A DNA stretch of 37,976 nucleotides from Comamonadaceae bacterium. GTDB taxonomy: Bacteria; Pseudomonadota; Gammaproteobacteria; Burkholderiales; Rhodocyclaceae. Below the pieces are notes generated by a model. That model saw only the letters and a program-made list of their open reading frames with translations. It searched no databases and was not told where the DNA came from. The first letter of the stretch is position 1. Each line of letters starts with the position of its first letter. The position numbers were made by a program, and so were the translations under genes. Shown piece after piece: positions 1 to 9,483 of this stretch. The stretch is taken from the NCBI GenBank assembly GCA_029255645.1, contig JANLJE010000045.1:1-37976 (forward strand), read 5' to 3'.

Positions 1-53
1 GTGAAGGCGGCCGCACCGTGGGCGCCGGCGTCGTCTCCAAGATCATCGAGTAA
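1..53 (+). CDS. tuf: Elongation factor Tu, C-terminal end only (partial)
   Basis: Only the last 16 codons and a TAA are present. Read from base 3 they give a tail of the form EGGRTVGAGVV-x-KIIE, the conserved end of bacterial EF-Tu, the GTPase that brings aminoacyl-tRNA to the ribosome. Its place just before rpsJ matches the usual betaproteobacterial order rpsL-rpsG-fusA-tuf-rpsJ. The start lies outside the window. Confidence 0.93.
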   Translation, partial: EGGRTVGAGVVSKIIE

Positions 54-78
54 TCGTTACTGCTCTTTTTTAAAACCC

Positions 79-100
79 GGGGCGAAAGCCATTTCGCCCC
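79..100 (+). terminator. Perfect hairpin between tuf and rpsJ
   Basis: GGGGCGAAA (79-87) pairs fully with TTTCGCCCC (92-100) over a 4-nt loop. It is followed by TTGCTCTTT, which is T-rich but not an unbroken T-tract. It lies 18 bases before the rpsJ start. It may be a partial terminator that lowers transcription of rpsJ relative to tuf, or a processing stem. Complete termination is unlikely because no promoter-like sequence fits in the short space left before rpsJ. Confidence 0.55.
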
Positions 101-118
101 TTGCTCTTTGGAACTGCC

Positions 119-430
119 ATGCAAAGCCAGAAAATCCGCATCCGCCTGAAGGCCTTCGATTACAAGCTGATCGACCAGTCTGCCCAGGAAATCGTAGAAA
201 CCGCCAAGCGCACAGGTGCCGTGGTGCGCGGTCCCGTACCGCTGCCCACCCGCAAGCAGCGTTTTGACATTCTGCGTTCCCCGCACGTCAATAAGGCTTC
301 CCGCGATCAGTTTGAAATTCGTACCCACCTGCGCCTGATGGACATCGTGGATCCGACCGACAAGACGGTCGATGCCCTGATGAAACTGGATCTGCCTGCT
401 GGCGTGGATGTGGAAATCAAGTTGCAGTAA
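119..430 (+). CDS. rpsJ: 30S ribosomal protein S10
   Basis: This 103-residue protein starts [19 protein letters not shown] and carries the S10 signature around [21 protein letters not shown]10 is in the 30S head and, in known systems, also acts as NusE in antitermination. The ATG at 119 is chosen because it gives the standard S10 length; an in-frame TTG at 101 would add six unconserved residues. It follows tuf by 65 bp and is separated from rplC by 111 bp, an unusually long gap for this cluster. Confidence 0.97.
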   Translation: MQSQKIRIRLKAFDYKLIDQSAQEIVETAKRTGAVVRGPVPLPTRKQRFDILRSPHVNKASRDQFEIRTHLRLMDIVDPTDKTVDALMKLDLPAGVDVEIKLQ

Positions 431-451
431 ATCAATGGTTGTGGGTATAAT
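422..451 (+). promoter_or_regulatory. Sigma-70-like promoter between rpsJ and rplC
   Basis: TTGCAG (422-427) and a perfect TATAAT (446-451) are separated by 18 bp. The -35 element overlaps the last codons of rpsJ. A start about 7 bases downstream would give a leader of roughly 80 nt before rplC that holds two hairpins. This would make rplC the first gene of a separately initiated S10 transcript. It is predicted from sequence only. Confidence 0.6.
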
Positions 452-465
452 CCACGGCTTTTCGG

Positions 466-526
466 GGGTGGCGCGATTGCGTCACCCAATTTTGCTTGTC
501 CATCCGTCAGCCAACCGTAGCTGACG
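466..526 (+). promoter_or_regulatory. Two-hairpin leader upstream of rplC
   Basis: Stem 1 pairs GGGTGGCGC (466-474) with GCGTCACCC (479-487), nine pairs including one G-U, over a GATT loop, followed by AATTTTGCTT. Stem 2 pairs CGTCAGC (505-511) with GCTGACG (520-526) over an 8-nt loop and ends a few bases before the rplC ribosome-binding site GAGGAG. In E. coli the S10 leader that binds L4 lies before rpsJ. Here comparable structure sits after rpsJ, so an autoregulatory or attenuating role is an inference from position. Confidence 0.45.
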
Positions 527-541
527 ATGAGGAGAATAACC

Positions 542-1180
542 ATGAGTCTAGGCCTTGTTGGTCGCAAGGTTGGCATGACTCGCATTTTTGCCGAGGATGG
601 CGCGTCCATTCCGGTAACTGTGCTTGACGTGTCCAACAATCGCGTGACCCAAGTCAAAACGCCGGAAACCGACGGCTATGCAGCCGTTCAGGTGGCCTTC
701 GGCAAGCGCCGCGCCTCCCGTGTGACCAAGCCTTTGGCGGGTCATGTGGCGAAGGCGGGTGTCGAAGCCGGGCATGTCCTGAAGGAATTCCGGGTCGAGC
801 CCGATCAGCTCTCCGGCTTCAAGCCGGGTGATCAAGTGGCTGTCACCATTTTTGCTGAAGGTCAGAAGGTTGACGTTACCGGTGCCTCCATCGGTAAGGG
901 CTTCCAGGGCGGCATCAAGCGCCATAACTTCAGTTCCCAGCGTGCATCGCACGGTAACTCCGTCTCGCACAACGCGCCCGGTTCCATTGGCATGGCCCAG
1001 GATCCGGGTCGGGTATTCCCGGGCAAGCGCATGGCCGGTCACATGGGTGACGCGGCTTGTACGCAGCAGGGGCTGACCGTCGTTCGCGTTGATGCCGATC
1101 GCCAGCTGCTGCTGGTGAAAGGTGCTGTGCCGGGTGCCAAAGGGTCCGACGTCGTCGTCCGCCCTGCGGTCAAGGCTTGA
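542..1180 (+). CDS. rplC: 50S ribosomal protein L3
   Basis: This 212-residue protein starts [16 protein letters not shown] and carries the L3 motif region [12 protein letters not shown] followed by [20 protein letters not shown], which reaches towards the peptidyl-transferase centre. The ATG at 542 follows GAGGAG with good spacing, so a possible upstream start at 527 is rejected. It is the first gene of the tightly packed S10 group; rplD begins nine bases after its stop. Confidence 0.97.
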   Translation: MSLGLVGRKVGMTRIFAEDGASIPVTVLDVSNNRVTQVKTPETDGYAAVQVAFGKRRASRVTKPLAGHVAKAGVEAGHVLKEFRVEPDQLSGFKPGDQVAVTIFAEGQKVDVTGASIGKGFQGGIKRHNFSSQRASHGNSVSHNAPGSIGMAQDPGRVFPGKRMAGHMGDAACTQQGLTVVRVDADRQLLLVKGAVPGAKGSDVVVRPAVKA

Positions 1181-1189
1181 GGAGTCGGC

Positions 1190-1813
1190 ATGGAACTGAA
1201 GGTAATTAACGAACAAGGTCAGGCGGCTGCACCCCTGCAGGCGTCCGACGTGCTGTTTGCCCGTGATTACAACGAGGCATTGATTCACCAGGTGGTGGTG
1301 GCTTATCAGGCCAACGCCCGGACGGCGGATCGCAAGCAAAAGAATCGCGCCGAAGTGGCGCACACCACTCACAAGCCCTGGAAGCAAAAGGGTACGGGCC
1401 GCGCGCGTGCCGGCATGTCTTCGAGCACCATCTGGCGTGGGGGCGGTCGTGCCTTCCCCAATTCTCCCGAAGAGAATTTTTCCCAGAAGGTCAACAAGAA
1501 GATGTTTCGCGCCGGGGTGGCGTCCATTCTCTCCGAGCTGGTCCGTCAGGGCCGCCTGTTGGTGGTGGATTCCCTCTCCATCGACGCGCCCAAGACCAAG
1601 CTCTTTGCCCAGAAGCTGAAGGGCATGGGTCTGGAGGATCGCCTGCTGGTGATCACGGATCAACTGGATGAGAATCTGTATCTCTCCTCCCGCAACCTGC
1701 CCAACGTGCTGGTCCTGGAAGCTCAGGAAGCCGATCCTGTTTCCCTGGTTCGTTTTCCCCGTGTCCTGGTTACCCGCAACGCCGTGGCCAAATTTGAGGA
1801 GATGTGGGGATGA
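1190..1813 (+). CDS. rplD: 50S ribosomal protein L4
   Basis: This 207-residue protein carries the L4 loop signature [14 protein letters not shown], the extension that lines the peptide exit tunnel. In E. coli L4 also represses its own operon by binding the S10 leader; whether it does so here is unknown, although the rplC leader is a candidate target. Its stop overlaps the start of rplW in an ATGA arrangement, suggesting translational coupling. Confidence 0.97.
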   Translation: MELKVINEQGQAAAPLQASDVLFARDYNEALIHQVVVAYQANARTADRKQKNRAEVAHTTHKPWKQKGTGRARAGMSSSTIWRGGGRAFPNSPEENFSQKVNKKMFRAGVASILSELVRQGRLLVVDSLSIDAPKTKLFAQKLKGMGLEDRLLVITDQLDENLYLSSRNLPNVLVLEAQEADPVSLVRFPRVLVTRNAVAKFEEMWG

Positions 1814-2112
1814 ATCAGGAACGTCTGCTGCAGGTGCTGCTGGCACCGCAAATCTCCGAGAAGGCAACCTACGTTGCCGACAAGAACGAGCAGGTGATCT
1901 TCCGTGTTGCCACGGATGCCACCAAGCCTGAAATCAAGGCTGCCGTCGAGCTGTTGTTCAAGGTTCAGGTCGAGTCCGTACAGGTGCTGAATGTCAAGGG
2001 CAAGGTCAAACGCTTCAAGCAAACTACCGGCCGTCGCAAAGGCTGGAAAAAGGCTTTCGTCTGCCTCAAGCCCGGTCAGGAAATCAACTTTGTGGAAGGA
2101 GGGAACGCGTAA
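1810..2112 (+). CDS. rplW: 50S ribosomal protein L23
   Basis: This 100-residue protein starts [20 protein letters not shown] and contains the L23 region [10 protein letters not shown]-like with GRRKGWKKA near the C-terminus. L23 lies at the tunnel exit and is the docking site for trigger factor and SRP. The ATG at 1810 overlaps the rplD stop and sits seven bases after GAGGAG; an in-frame GTG at 1804 is less well placed. The stop overlaps the rplB start (TAATG). Confidence 0.97.
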   Translation: MNQERLLQVLLAPQISEKATYVADKNEQVIFRVATDATKPEIKAAVELLFKVQVESVQVLNVKGKVKRFKQTTGRRKGWKKAFVCLKPGQEINFVEGGNA

Positions 2113-2939
2113 TGGCCCTCGTCAAAGTCAAGCCGACTTCTCCCGGCCGTCGTGCCGTGGTCAAGGTGGTTGCCGCCAATCTGCACAAGGGCAAGCCCTT
2201 TGCTGCTCTGGTTGAGCCGCAATCCTCCAATGCCGGTCGTAACAACAATGGTCGCATCACCGTGCGTCACCAGGGGGGTGGTCACAAGCAGCACTACCGT
2301 GTGATCGATTTCAAGCGCAACAAGGACGGTATCCCCGCCAAGGTCGAGCGCATTGAATACGATCCCAACCGTTCTGCGCACATCGCCCTGCTTTGCTACG
2401 CCGATGGTGAACGCCGTTACATCATTGCCACCAAGGGCATGGTCGTCGGTCAGGTCATCATCAGTGGTTCCGAAGCCCCGATCAAGCCGGGCAATGCCCT
2501 GCCGATCCGCAACATCCCCGTCGGTACCACGATCCACTGCATCGAGATGCTGCCGGGCAAGGGCGCCCAGATGGCGCGTGCCGCGGGTGCCTCCGTGCAA
2601 CTGCTGGCCCGTGAAGGCAGCTATGCCCAGGTCCGTTTGCGCTCCGGTGAAATCCGCCGGGTGCATGTCGAGTGTCGTGCCACCGTCGGTGAAGTCGGCA
2701 ACGAAGAAAACAGCCTGCGCAAGATCGGCAAGGCCGGCGCAAATCGCTGGCGTGGTATTCGTCCGACCGTTCGCGGTGTGGCCATGAACCCGGTCGATCA
2801 CCCCCATGGTGGTGGTGAAGGCCGTACGGGTGAAGGCCGCGTTCCCGTCAATCCCTGGGGTCAGCCTGCCAAGGGTTATCGGACTCGTAGCAACAAGCGC
2901 ACGAACAGCATGATCGTGCAGCGTCGTCATAAGCGTTAA
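2112..2939 (+). CDS. rplB: 50S ribosomal protein L2
   Basis: At 275 residues it has full L2 length. The conserved C-terminal block [18 protein letters not shown] includes the histidine linked to peptidyl-transferase function, and [17 protein letters not shown] is near residues 55-70. L2 binds 23S rRNA at the subunit interface. The start overlaps the rplW stop by one base. Confidence 0.98.
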   Translation: MALVKVKPTSPGRRAVVKVVAANLHKGKPFAALVEPQSSNAGRNNNGRITVRHQGGGHKQHYRVIDFKRNKDGIPAKVERIEYDPNRSAHIALLCYADGERRYIIATKGMVVGQVIISGSEAPIKPGNALPIRNIPVGTTIHCIEMLPGKGAQMARAAGASVQLLAREGSYAQVRLRSGEIRRVHVECRATVGEVGNEENSLRKIGKAGANRWRGIRPTVRGVAMNPVDHPHGGGEGRTGEGRVPVNPWGQPAKGYRTRSNKRTNSMIVQRRHKR

Positions 2940-2950
2940 GGGGTAGAGAT

Positions 2951-3226
2951 ATGGGACGTTCTGTAAAAAAGGGCCCGTTCATCGATGCCCATTTGCTTAA
3001 AAAAGTTGATGCTGCCCGCGCTGGTAACGACAAGCGCCCGATCAAGACCTGGTCGCGTCGTTCCACCGTGCTGCCTGATTTCGTTGGCCTGACCATCGCC
3101 GTGCATAACGGCAAGCAACATATCCCGGTCTACGTCACTGAAAACATGGTCGGTCACAAGCTGGGCGAATTCTCCCTGACCCGTACTTTCAAGGGTCATA
3201 CCGCCGGCAAGAAGGCGAAGAAATAA
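2951..3226 (+). CDS. rpsS: 30S ribosomal protein S19
   Basis: This 91-residue protein starts [15 protein letters not shown] and ends with the S19 block [17 protein letters not shown]19 forms a complex with S13 in the 30S head near the A-site tRNA. It lies 11 bp after rplB and 9 bp before rplV. Confidence 0.97.
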   Translation: MGRSVKKGPFIDAHLLKKVDAARAGNDKRPIKTWSRRSTVLPDFVGLTIAVHNGKQHIPVYVTENMVGHKLGEFSLTRTFKGHTAGKKAKK

Positions 3227-3235
3227 GGAGGCCAC

Positions 3236-3565
3236 ATGGAAACTACTGCAACTCTGCGTGGCGTTCGCCTCTCTGCCCAGAAGGGCCGTCTTGTCGCCGA
3301 CCTGGTTCGCGGCAAGTCGATTGGCAACGCGCTGAACATTCTGGCCTTCTGCCCCAAAAAGGGCGCTGGCATCATCAAGAAGGTGCTGCTCTCTGCTGTG
3401 GCGAATGCCGAGCACAACGACGGCGCTGATATTGACGAGCTGAAGGTCAAGACCATCCATGTCGAAAAGGGCATGGTATTGAAGCGCTTTGCCGCACGCG
3501 CCAAAGGTCGTGGCAACCGGATCGTCAAGCCGACCTGCCACATTTATGTGACGGTCGGGAACTGA
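3236..3565 (+). CDS. rplV: 50S ribosomal protein L22
   Basis: This 109-residue protein starts [20 protein letters not shown] and has the extended hairpin region [20 protein letters not shown], which lines the exit tunnel. The ATG follows AGGAGG closely. Confidence 0.97.
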   Translation: METTATLRGVRLSAQKGRLVADLVRGKSIGNALNILAFCPKKGAGIIKKVLLSAVANAEHNDGADIDELKVKTIHVEKGMVLKRFAARAKGRGNRIVKPTCHIYVTVGN

Positions 3566-3574
3566 GGATAAGCC

Positions 3575-4363
3575 ATGGGACAAAAAATTCATCCAACAGG
3601 CTTCCGCCTTTGCGTCACCCGTGACTGGGATTCCCGCTGGTTCGCCAACAGCAAGGATTTTCCTGTCATGCTGGCCCAGGACGTAATGGTTCGTGAATAC
3701 CTGAGCAAGAAACTCAAGCACGCCTCCGTCGGTCGTGTGCTGATCGAGCGTCCAGCCAAGAACGCCCGCATCACCGTGTTTTCCGCCCGTCCGGGCGTGG
3801 TGATCGGCAAGAAGGGCGAAGACATCGAAGTGTTGCGTTCCGATCTGCAGCGCATCATGGGCGTGCCCGTGCATGTGTCCATCGAGGAGATTCGCAAGCC
3901 TGAAACCAATGCCCAGCTGATCGCCGATTCCATCGCGCAACAGCTGGAAAAGCGGATCATGTTCCGCCGCGCCATGAAGCGCGCCATGCAGAACGCCATG
4001 CGTCTGGGTGCCCAGGGCATCAAGATCATGAGTTCCGGCCGTCTCAACGGCGCCGAAATCGCCCGTACCGAATGGTATCGCGAAGGTCGTGTGCCCCTGC
4101 ACACCCTGCGCGCCGACATCGACTACGCCACTTCCACCGCCGAAACCACCTACGGTGCCATCGGTATCAAGGTGTGGGTGTACAAGGGCGACATGCTGGC
4201 GCGTGGTGAACAGCCTGAAGTCGAAGTGGCCGCTGATGATGCCCGTCGGGCCCGTCGTCCCCGTCCTGAAGGTGACAAGCCCCGCACGCCTCGTGCGGAC
4301 AAGAAGCCTGCCGACGGTGATGCCAGGGCGCCCGCCAAGCGAGTAAGAAAGGCAGGTGCATAA
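3575..4363 (+). CDS. rpsC: 30S ribosomal protein S3, with a charged C-terminal tail
   Basis: At 262 residues it is longer than E. coli S3 (233). The KH domain carries [11 protein letters not shown] near residue 70, followed by the S3 C-terminal domain with [15 protein letters not shown]. After about residue 215 the protein ends in a low-complexity Arg/Lys/Pro/Asp tail. Such tails occur in S3 of many proteobacteria. S3 lines the mRNA entry channel. The stop abuts the rplP start with no gap. Confidence 0.97.
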   Translation: MGQKIHPTGFRLCVTRDWDSRWFANSKDFPVMLAQDVMVREYLSKKLKHASVGRVLIERPAKNARITVFSARPGVVIGKKGEDIEVLRSDLQRIMGVPVHVSIEEIRKPETNAQLIADSIAQQLEKRIMFRRAMKRAMQNAMRLGAQGIKIMSSGRLNGAEIARTEWYREGRVPLHTLRADIDYATSTAETTYGAIGIKVWVYKGDMLARGEQPEVEVAADDARRARRPRPEGDKPRTPRADKKPADGDARAPAKRVRKAGA

Positions 4364-4777
4364 ATGCTGCAACCTAATCGTCGCAAGTACCGCAAGGAAC
4401 ACAAGGGCCGCAACGAGGGTCTCGCCACCCGCGGCGCCAAGGTTTCCTTCGGTGAGTGGGGCTTGAAGGCCATTGGCCGCGGTCGGCTGACTGCCCGCCA
4501 GATCGAAGCTGCCCGTCGTGCCATGACCCGGCACATCAAGCGGGGAGGGCGCATCTGGATCCGTGTTTTCCCGGACAAGCCCGTTTCCAAAAAGCCCGCC
4601 GAAGTCCGGATGGGTAACGGCAAGGGGAATCCCGAGTACTGGGTCGCCGAGATCCAGCCGGGCAAGGTCCTTTATGAAATGGATGGTGTGAGCGAAGAAC
4701 TGGCACGCGAGGCATTCCGCCTGGCTGCAGCCAAGATCCCCTTCGCGACCACTTTCGTTACACGACACGTGGTGTGA
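4364..4777 (+). CDS. rplP: 50S ribosomal protein L16
   Basis: This 137-residue protein starts [17 protein letters not shown] and contains the L16 region [17 protein letters not shown] with [14 protein letters not shown]16 organises the A-site region of the 50S subunit. The ATG follows the rpsC stop directly. Confidence 0.98.
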   Translation: MLQPNRRKYRKEHKGRNEGLATRGAKVSFGEWGLKAIGRGRLTARQIEAARRAMTRHIKRGGRIWIRVFPDKPVSKKPAEVRMGNGKGNPEYWVAEIQPGKVLYEMDGVSEELAREAFRLAAAKIPFATTFVTRHVV

Positions 4778-4779
4778 GC

Positions 4780-4974
4780 ATGAAAGCGATCGAATTGAGA
4801 AAGAAGAGCGTGGATGAGCTCAAGACTGAACTGCTGGACCTTCTGAAGGCCCAGTTCAGCCTGCGCATGCAAGTTGCCACGCAACAGCTGGCCAATACCA
4901 GCCAGATTGGCAAGGTCCGGCGTGACATCGCTCGCGTGCGTACCCTTATCCGTGAAAAGGCGGTGCAGCAATGA
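4780..4974 (+). CDS. rpmC: 50S ribosomal protein L29
   Basis: This 64-residue, mostly helical protein starts [18 protein letters not shown], with a typical L29 end ([16 protein letters not shown]). The ATG at 4780 is preferred over a GTG at 4774 that overlaps the rplP stop codon, because L29 begins M-K-A-x-E-L in relatives. It overlaps rpsQ by four bases. Confidence 0.96.
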   Translation: MKAIELRKKSVDELKTELLDLLKAQFSLRMQVATQQLANTSQIGKVRRDIARVRTLIREKAVQQ

Positions 4975-5237
4975 CTGAGACCACGAGCAACAAGCGTACG
5001 CTGATCGGCCGTGTCGTCAGCAACAAGATGGACAAGACCGTGACGGTCCTGGTCGAGCGTCGGGTGAAGCATCCGATCTACGGCAAGATCATCACCAAGT
5101 CCAAGAAGTATCACGCCCATGACGAGATGAATGAAATGGGTGAGGGCGATCTGGTCGAGATTGAAGAGTCTCGTCCTATCTCCCGCTCCAAGACCTGGCG
5201 CGTCACCAGGCTGCTTGAAAAGGCAGTGATGGTTTAG
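4971..5237 (+). CDS. rpsQ: 30S ribosomal protein S17
   Basis: This 88-residue OB-fold protein has [21 protein letters not shown] and the S17 end [14 protein letters not shown]. It is a primary 16S rRNA binder. It is the last gene of the S10 group; a strong terminator follows 21 bp after the stop. Confidence 0.97.
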   Translation: MTETTSNKRTLIGRVVSNKMDKTVTVLVERRVKHPIYGKIITKSKKYHAHDEMNEMGEGDLVEIEESRPISRSKTWRVTRLLEKAVMV

Positions 5238-5258
5238 TTTCAGGCTTGCATGAACGCG

Positions 5259-5289
5259 AAGAAGCCGGTATGATCCGGCTTCTTTGTTT
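5259..5289 (+). terminator. Intrinsic terminator ending the S10 group
   Basis: AAGAAGCCGG (5259-5268) pairs perfectly with CCGGCTTCTT (5275-5284) over a 6-nt loop, and the 3' arm runs into CTTCTTTGTTT. It sits between rpsQ and rplN, where S10 and spc transcripts meet in classical maps. Some read-through is likely. Confidence 0.8.
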
Positions 5290-5319
5290 CCCGTGGCCCT
5301 CCCGGGGTTGCGGATCAGG

Positions 5320-5348
5320 TTGATTTCTCCCTTACGGGTTCCAAAACT
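5320..5348 (+). promoter_or_regulatory. Weak candidate spc promoter
   Basis: TTGATT (5320-5325) and AAAACT (5343-5348) are 17 bp apart. The -35 is fair and the -10 poor. The case rests mainly on position: a strong terminator lies just upstream and rplN follows 33 bp downstream, so a promoter is expected somewhere in 5290-5375. Confidence 0.3.
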
Positions 5349-5381
5349 GTCCGCCACCGGCGGGATAAGTTGGAGTTAAAA

Positions 5382-5750
5382 ATGATTCAGATGCAGACGG
5401 TTCTGGATGTCGCCGATAACACCGGCGCTCGTTCAGTAATGTGTATCAAGGTGCTGGGTGGCTCCAAGCGTCGCTATGCGAGCATTGGAGATGTCATCAA
5501 GGTCAGCATCAAGGATGCGGCCCCTCGCGGGCGCGTCAAGAAGGGTGATGTCTACAACGCCGTGGTGGTTCGTACCGCCAAGGGTGTGCGTCGTCCCGAT
5601 GGCTCCGTGGTGAAGTTCGATGGCAATGCTGCGGTGCTGCTCAACAACAAGCTGGAGCCGATCGGCACCCGTATCTTCGGACCGGTTACCCGCGAACTGC
5701 GGACCGAGAAATACATGAAGATCGTTTCCCTGGCGCCGGAAGTGCTTTAA
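5382..5750 (+). CDS. rplN: 50S ribosomal protein L14
   Basis: This 122-residue protein, the exact usual length, starts [17 protein letters not shown] and contains the L14 segment [18 protein letters not shown]. It is at the subunit interface. The ATG at 5382 is seven bases after TTGGAG; an in-frame TTG at 5370 is part of that ribosome-binding site. It is the first gene of the spc group. Confidence 0.98.
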   Translation: MIQMQTVLDVADNTGARSVMCIKVLGGSKRRYASIGDVIKVSIKDAAPRGRVKKGDVYNAVVVRTAKGVRRPDGSVVKFDGNAAVLLNNKLEPIGTRIFGPVTRELRTEKYMKIVSLAPEVL

Positions 5751-5760
5751 GGAGCCCGAT

Positions 5761-6078
5761 ATGGAAAAGATTCGTAAAGGTGACGAAGTCATCGTCATTA
5801 CTGGCAAGGACAAGGGCAAGCGCGGCACGGTTTCTGTACGCGTGGATGCCGATCACCTGGTGGTCGAGGGCGTCAATCGTGCCAAGAAGCACGTCAAGCC
5901 CAATCCCATGAAAGGTGTGGCGGGTGGCATTGTCGACAAGGACATGCCCATCCATATCTCCAATGTGGCTCTGTTCAATCCTGCTACCTCCAAGGCCGAC
6001 CGCGTTGGCATCAAGGTGCTGGAGGATGGCCGCAAGGTTCGCGTGTTCAAGTCGAACGGCGAACTGGTGAACGTGTAA
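5761..6078 (+). CDS. rplX: 50S ribosomal protein L24
   Basis: This 105-residue protein starts [20 protein letters not shown], a KOW motif, and continues with [12 protein letters not shown]24 is an assembly initiator that binds the 5' end of 23S rRNA. It lies 10 bp after rplN. Confidence 0.97.
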   Translation: MEKIRKGDEVIVITGKDKGKRGTVSVRVDADHLVVEGVNRAKKHVKPNPMKGVAGGIVDKDMPIHISNVALFNPATSKADRVGIKVLEDGRKVRVFKSNGELVNV

Positions 6079-6087
6079 GGAAACGAC

Positions 6088-6627
6088 ATGGCTCGCTTGT
6101 TTGAGATTTACAAGAAAGACGTGGCTCCGGAGCTGAGCAAGCGCTTCGGCTACAAGTCCGTCATGGAAGTCCCGCGCATCACCAAGATCACGCTGAACAT
6201 GGGCGTGGGTGAAGCGGTGGCGGACAAAAAAGTGCTGGACCACGCGGTGGGTGACATGCAGAAAGTGGCGGGTCAGAAGCCCGTGGTGACCAAGGCGCGC
6301 AAGTCCATCGCGGGTTTCAAGATCCGTGATGGTTATCCCATTGGTTGCATGGTGACGCTGCGCGGCCCGCGCATGTATGAATTCCTGGATCGCCTGGTCA
6401 GCATTGCGCTGCCGCGGGTCCGCGACTTCCGTGGTGTGGCTGGCAAGGGCTTCGACGGTCAGGGCAACTACAACATGGGTGTGAAAGAGCAGATCATTTT
6501 CCCCGAAATCGAGTACGACAAGGTCGACGCCTTGCGGGGCATGAATATCAGCATCACCACCACCGCGAAAACCGACGAAGAGTGCAAGGCCCTCCTCGTT
6601 GCGTTCAAGTTCCCTTTCAAGAGTTGA
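6088..6627 (+). CDS. rplE: 50S ribosomal protein L5
   Basis: This 179-residue protein has the L5 signatures [15 protein letters not shown] and [21 protein letters not shown]5 binds 5S rRNA in the central protuberance. It ends seven bases before rpsN. Confidence 0.98.
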   Translation: MARLFEIYKKDVAPELSKRFGYKSVMEVPRITKITLNMGVGEAVADKKVLDHAVGDMQKVAGQKPVVTKARKSIAGFKIRDGYPIGCMVTLRGPRMYEFLDRLVSIALPRVRDFRGVAGKGFDGQGNYNMGVKEQIIFPEIEYDKVDALRGMNISITTTAKTDEECKALLVAFKFPFKS

Positions 6628-6634
6628 GGCAGAG

Positions 6635-6940
6635 ATGGCGAAACTTGCCCTGATTAACCGCGAAGAAAAGCGCCGTGCACTGGTGGCTCAATACGCGAAG
6701 AAACGCGAAGCGCTGATGACCGTCATCAATGATGCCGCCCTGTCTGAAGCCGAGCGTTATGAAGCTCGTCTGAAGTTGCAGCAGCTTCCCCGCAATGCCA
6801 GTCCTTCCCGGCTGCGCAATCGTTGTCAGCTCACGGGGCGTCCCCGTGGTGTGTTCCGCAAATTCGGCATGTGTCGTAACAAGATCCGCGAACTGGCCTT
6901 CGATGGCAAGATCCCGGGTGTTGTCAAGGCCAGCTGGTAA
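6635..6940 (+). CDS. rpsN: 30S ribosomal protein S14 (long, zinc-free type)
   Basis: At 101 residues this is the long S14 form. The C-terminal block [21 protein letters not shown] lacks the paired CxxC zinc ribbon of the short form. The ATG at 6635 follows GAGGCAGAG; an in-frame upstream start at 6599 lies inside rplE and is rejected. Confidence 0.97.
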   Translation: MAKLALINREEKRRALVAQYAKKREALMTVINDAALSEAERYEARLKLQQLPRNASPSRLRNRCQLTGRPRGVFRKFGMCRNKIRELAFDGKIPGVVKASW

Positions 6941-6958
6941 GCTCAGGAGGATAGAGAT

Positions 6959-7357
6959 ATGGCGATGAGCGATCCCATCGCGGACATGCTGACCCGCATC
7001 CGCAATGCCCAGATGGCTGAAAAAGCTGCTGTGGCAATGCCTTCATCCAAAGTCAAGGTAGCCATTGCTGCCGTGCTGAAGGACGAAGGTTATGTCGAAG
7101 ATTATGCAGTGAAAGAGTCTGAAGGCAATAAGGCAACTCTGGAAATTGCCCTGAAGTATTATGCAGGTCGTCCCGTCATCGAGCGCATTGAACGCGTTTC
7201 CAAGCCCGGGCTGCGTATCTACAAGGGTTCAGAGGATATCCCCCGTGTCATGAACGGTCTGGGTATTGCCATCGTGTCCACCCCCCGGGGTGTGATGACT
7301 GACCGCAAGGCGCGCGCTACCAGGGTTGGTGGCGAAGTGCTGTGCATCGTGGCATAA
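6959..7357 (+). CDS. rpsH: 30S ribosomal protein S8
   Basis: This 132-residue protein has the S8 start [14 protein letters not shown] and the C-terminal signature [13 protein letters not shown]. In E. coli S8 also represses the spc operon through a site near rplE. The ATG at 6959 is eight bases after AGGAGG, better spaced than the ATG at 6965. Confidence 0.97.
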   Translation: MAMSDPIADMLTRIRNAQMAEKAAVAMPSSKVKVAIAAVLKDEGYVEDYAVKESEGNKATLEIALKYYAGRPVIERIERVSKPGLRIYKGSEDIPRVMNGLGIAIVSTPRGVMTDRKARATRVGGEVLCIVA

Positions 7358-7367
7358 GGGAGTAATC

Positions 7368-7901
7368 ATGTCCCGCGTAGGTAAGAATCCGATCGTCCTG
7401 CCTGCTGGCGTTGAAGTCAGCGTCAGTGCCCAGGAAATCACCGTCAAAGGCCCGCTGGGTACTTTGAAGGCGGCCTCCCATCCGGCTGTTGAAGTCAGGG
7501 TGGAAGGCCAGAATGTACAGTGTGCCCGTGTGGCTGGCGTGGAAAACGCCTCTGCCATGTGGGGCACCATGCGTGCCAACCTGAACAACATGGTTGCCGG
7601 CGTTTCCAGGGGCTTCGAAAAGAAGCTGACCTTGGTGGGCGTGGGTTATCGTGCCCAGGTTCAAGGCGATGCAGTGAATCTGACCCTCGGTTTCTCTCAT
7701 CCCGTCGTGCATAAGCTGCCCGCCGGTGTGAAGGCTGAAACGCCTTCGCAGACCGAGATTGTCATCAAGGGCGTGGACAAGCAGGCCGTCGGTCAAGTGG
7801 CCGCGGATATCCGTGCATATCGCAGACCGGAGCCTTACAAGGGCAAGGGTGTGCGCTATGCGGATGAAGTTGTTGTCCTCAAGGAAACCAAGAAGAAGTA
7901 A
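7368..7901 (+). CDS. rplF: 50S ribosomal protein L6
   Basis: This 177-residue protein starts [17 protein letters not shown] and has the second-domain signature [16 protein letters not shown]. It lies near the sarcin-ricin loop and the GTPase centre. The ATG at 7368 follows GGGAG, whereas a GTG at 7326 lies inside rpsH. Confidence 0.98.
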   Translation: MSRVGKNPIVLPAGVEVSVSAQEITVKGPLGTLKAASHPAVEVRVEGQNVQCARVAGVENASAMWGTMRANLNNMVAGVSRGFEKKLTLVGVGYRAQVQGDAVNLTLGFSHPVVHKLPAGVKAETPSQTEIVIKGVDKQAVGQVAADIRAYRRPEPYKGKGVRYADEVVVLKETKKK

Positions 7902-7910
7902 GGGTGGCAT

Positions 7911-8267
7911 ATGCTTAACAAGAAACAAGCGCGTCTGCGCCGTGCCCGCAAATCCCGGGCCAAAATCGCCGAGCTCAAGGCTGTGCGCTTGTGCGTTAAC
8001 CGCACGAACTGCCACATTTATGCTCAGATCATCAGCGCCTGCGGTAGCAAGGTCCTGGCGGCTGCTTCCACCCTGGAAGCAGATGTGCGCAAGGACCTTG
8101 GCAATGGTGGCAATAAGGCAGCAGCGACCCTGGTGGGTAAGCTGATTGCCGAGCGCGCCAGGACCGCAGGGATCGAGACCGTCGCCTTTGATCGCTCCGG
8201 TTTCCAATACCATGGCCGCGTCAAGGCGTTGGCCGAGGCTGCCCGTGAAAACGGTCTGAAGTTCTGA
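7911..8267 (+). CDS. rplR: 50S ribosomal protein L18
   Basis: This 118-residue protein has Arg-rich N-terminal [16 protein letters not shown] and the C-terminal L18 region [21 protein letters not shown]. It binds 5S rRNA with L5. The variant [14 protein letters not shown] replaces the more common RS-NKHIYAQ segment; the change is conservative. Confidence 0.97.
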   Translation: MLNKKQARLRRARKSRAKIAELKAVRLCVNRTNCHIYAQIISACGSKVLAAASTLEADVRKDLGNGGNKAAATLVGKLIAERARTAGIETVAFDRSGFQYHGRVKALAEAARENGLKF

Positions 8268-8295
8268 TCGCGGGCTCAAGGACGAGGTTAAAGAA

Positions 8296-8823
8296 ATGGC
8301 TAAACCTGAAAGAAACAAGAAGCCGCAGCAGGCTGAAGAGCGTGATGACGGCATGCGGGAAAAGATGGTCTCCATCAACCGCGTCACCAAGGTGGTGAAG
8401 GGCGGCCGGATTCTCGGTTTTGCCGCACTGACCGTGGTGGGGGATGGTGACGGTGGCGTCGGCATGGGCAAGGGCAAGTCCCGTGAAGTGCCCGTGGCCG
8501 TGCAGAAGGCGATGGAAGAAGCCCGTCGCAAGCTGTTCAAGGTCAGCTTGAAGCACGGGACCTTGCATCACACCGTGGTTGGCAAGCATGGCGCCACTGA
8601 AGTCATGATTCAGCCCGCTCCCGAGGGGACTGGCATCATCGCCGGCGGCGCCATGCGTGCCGTCTTCGAAGTGATTGGCATCACCAATGTGGTGGCAAAG
8701 GCGCATGGCTCTACCAATCCCTACAACATCGTTCGCGCCACGCTGAACGGTCTGGCTCGCATGAACACGCCGGCCGAGATCGCTGCCAAGCGGGGCAAGA
8801 GCGTCGAAGAAATCCAGGGGTAA
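8296..8823 (+). CDS. rpsE: 30S ribosomal protein S5
   Basis: This 175-residue protein has the double-stranded RNA-binding region [18 protein letters not shown] followed by the S5 signature block, and the conserved [17 protein letters not shown]5 affects translational accuracy and mRNA unwinding at the entry site. Confidence 0.98.
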   Translation: MAKPERNKKPQQAEERDDGMREKMVSINRVTKVVKGGRILGFAALTVVGDGDGGVGMGKGKSREVPVAVQKAMEEARRKLFKVSLKHGTLHHTVVGKHGATEVMIQPAPEGTGIIAGGAMRAVFEVIGITNVVAKAHGSTNPYNIVRATLNGLARMNTPAEIAAKRGKSVEEIQG

Positions 8824-8826
8824 GAG

Positions 8827-9009
8827 ATGTCCGAGAAAACTGTAAAGGTGACGCTCGTCAAGAGCATCATCGGGACCAAGCAATCCCACCGTGCCACCGT
8901 GCGCGGTCTGGGCTTGCGCAAGCTGAATCACACCGTGGAACTGGTGGATACGCCCGCGGTGCGCGGCATGATCCACAAGGTTTCCTACCTGCTGAAGTGC
9001 GAGGGCTGA
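8827..9009 (+). CDS. rpmD: 50S ribosomal protein L30
   Basis: This 60-residue protein has [20 protein letters not shown] and [20 protein letters not shown], the complete L30 fold. It starts three bases after the rpsE stop and ends one base before rplO. Confidence 0.97.
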   Translation: MSEKTVKVTLVKSIIGTKQSHRATVRGLGLRKLNHTVELVDTPAVRGMIHKVSYLLKCEG

Positions 9010-9010
9010 G

Positions 9011-9457
9011 ATGCGTCTGAATTCGATCAAACCCGCAGAGGGTGCCCGGCACGCGAACAAGCGTGTCGGCCGGGGTATTGGTTCCGGCTTGGGCAAGACG
9101 GCCGGTCGCGGCCACAAGGGCCAGAAGTCCCGCGCCGGCGGCTTCCACAAGGTCGGTTTCGAAGGCGGTCAGATGCCCATCTACCGTCGCCTGCCCAAGC
9201 GCGGCTTCGTGTCCCTGACCAATCACCGCAATGTTGAAGTTCGTCTGTACGAACTGAATGCCTTGCCCGTGGATGAAGTGGATCTGCTGGTGCTCAAGCA
9301 GGCTGGCCTGATCGCGGCTGATGCGCTGTCTGCCAAGGTGATTTTTTCCGGTGAAATCAGCCGCAAGGTGATCCTGAAGGGCGTCGGCGCCACCAAGGGT
9401 GCGAAGGCTGCGATTGAAGCCGCCGGTGGCAGTGTTGCCGTCAGTGTTGCCGTCTAA
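9011..9457 (+). CDS. rplO: 50S ribosomal protein L15
   Basis: This 148-residue protein has a Gly-rich N-terminal extension ([20 protein letters not shown]) that runs into 23S rRNA, then the globular domain with [13 protein letters not shown]. It is the last ribosomal protein gene before secY. Confidence 0.97.
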   Translation: MRLNSIKPAEGARHANKRVGRGIGSGLGKTAGRGHKGQKSRAGGFHKVGFEGGQMPIYRRLPKRGFVSLTNHRNVEVRLYELNALPVDEVDLLVLKQAGLIAADALSAKVIFSGEISRKVILKGVGATKGAKAAIEAAGGSVAVSVAV

Positions 9458-9483
9458 CCCAAGCAGTGTGAAGGAATAGTATC

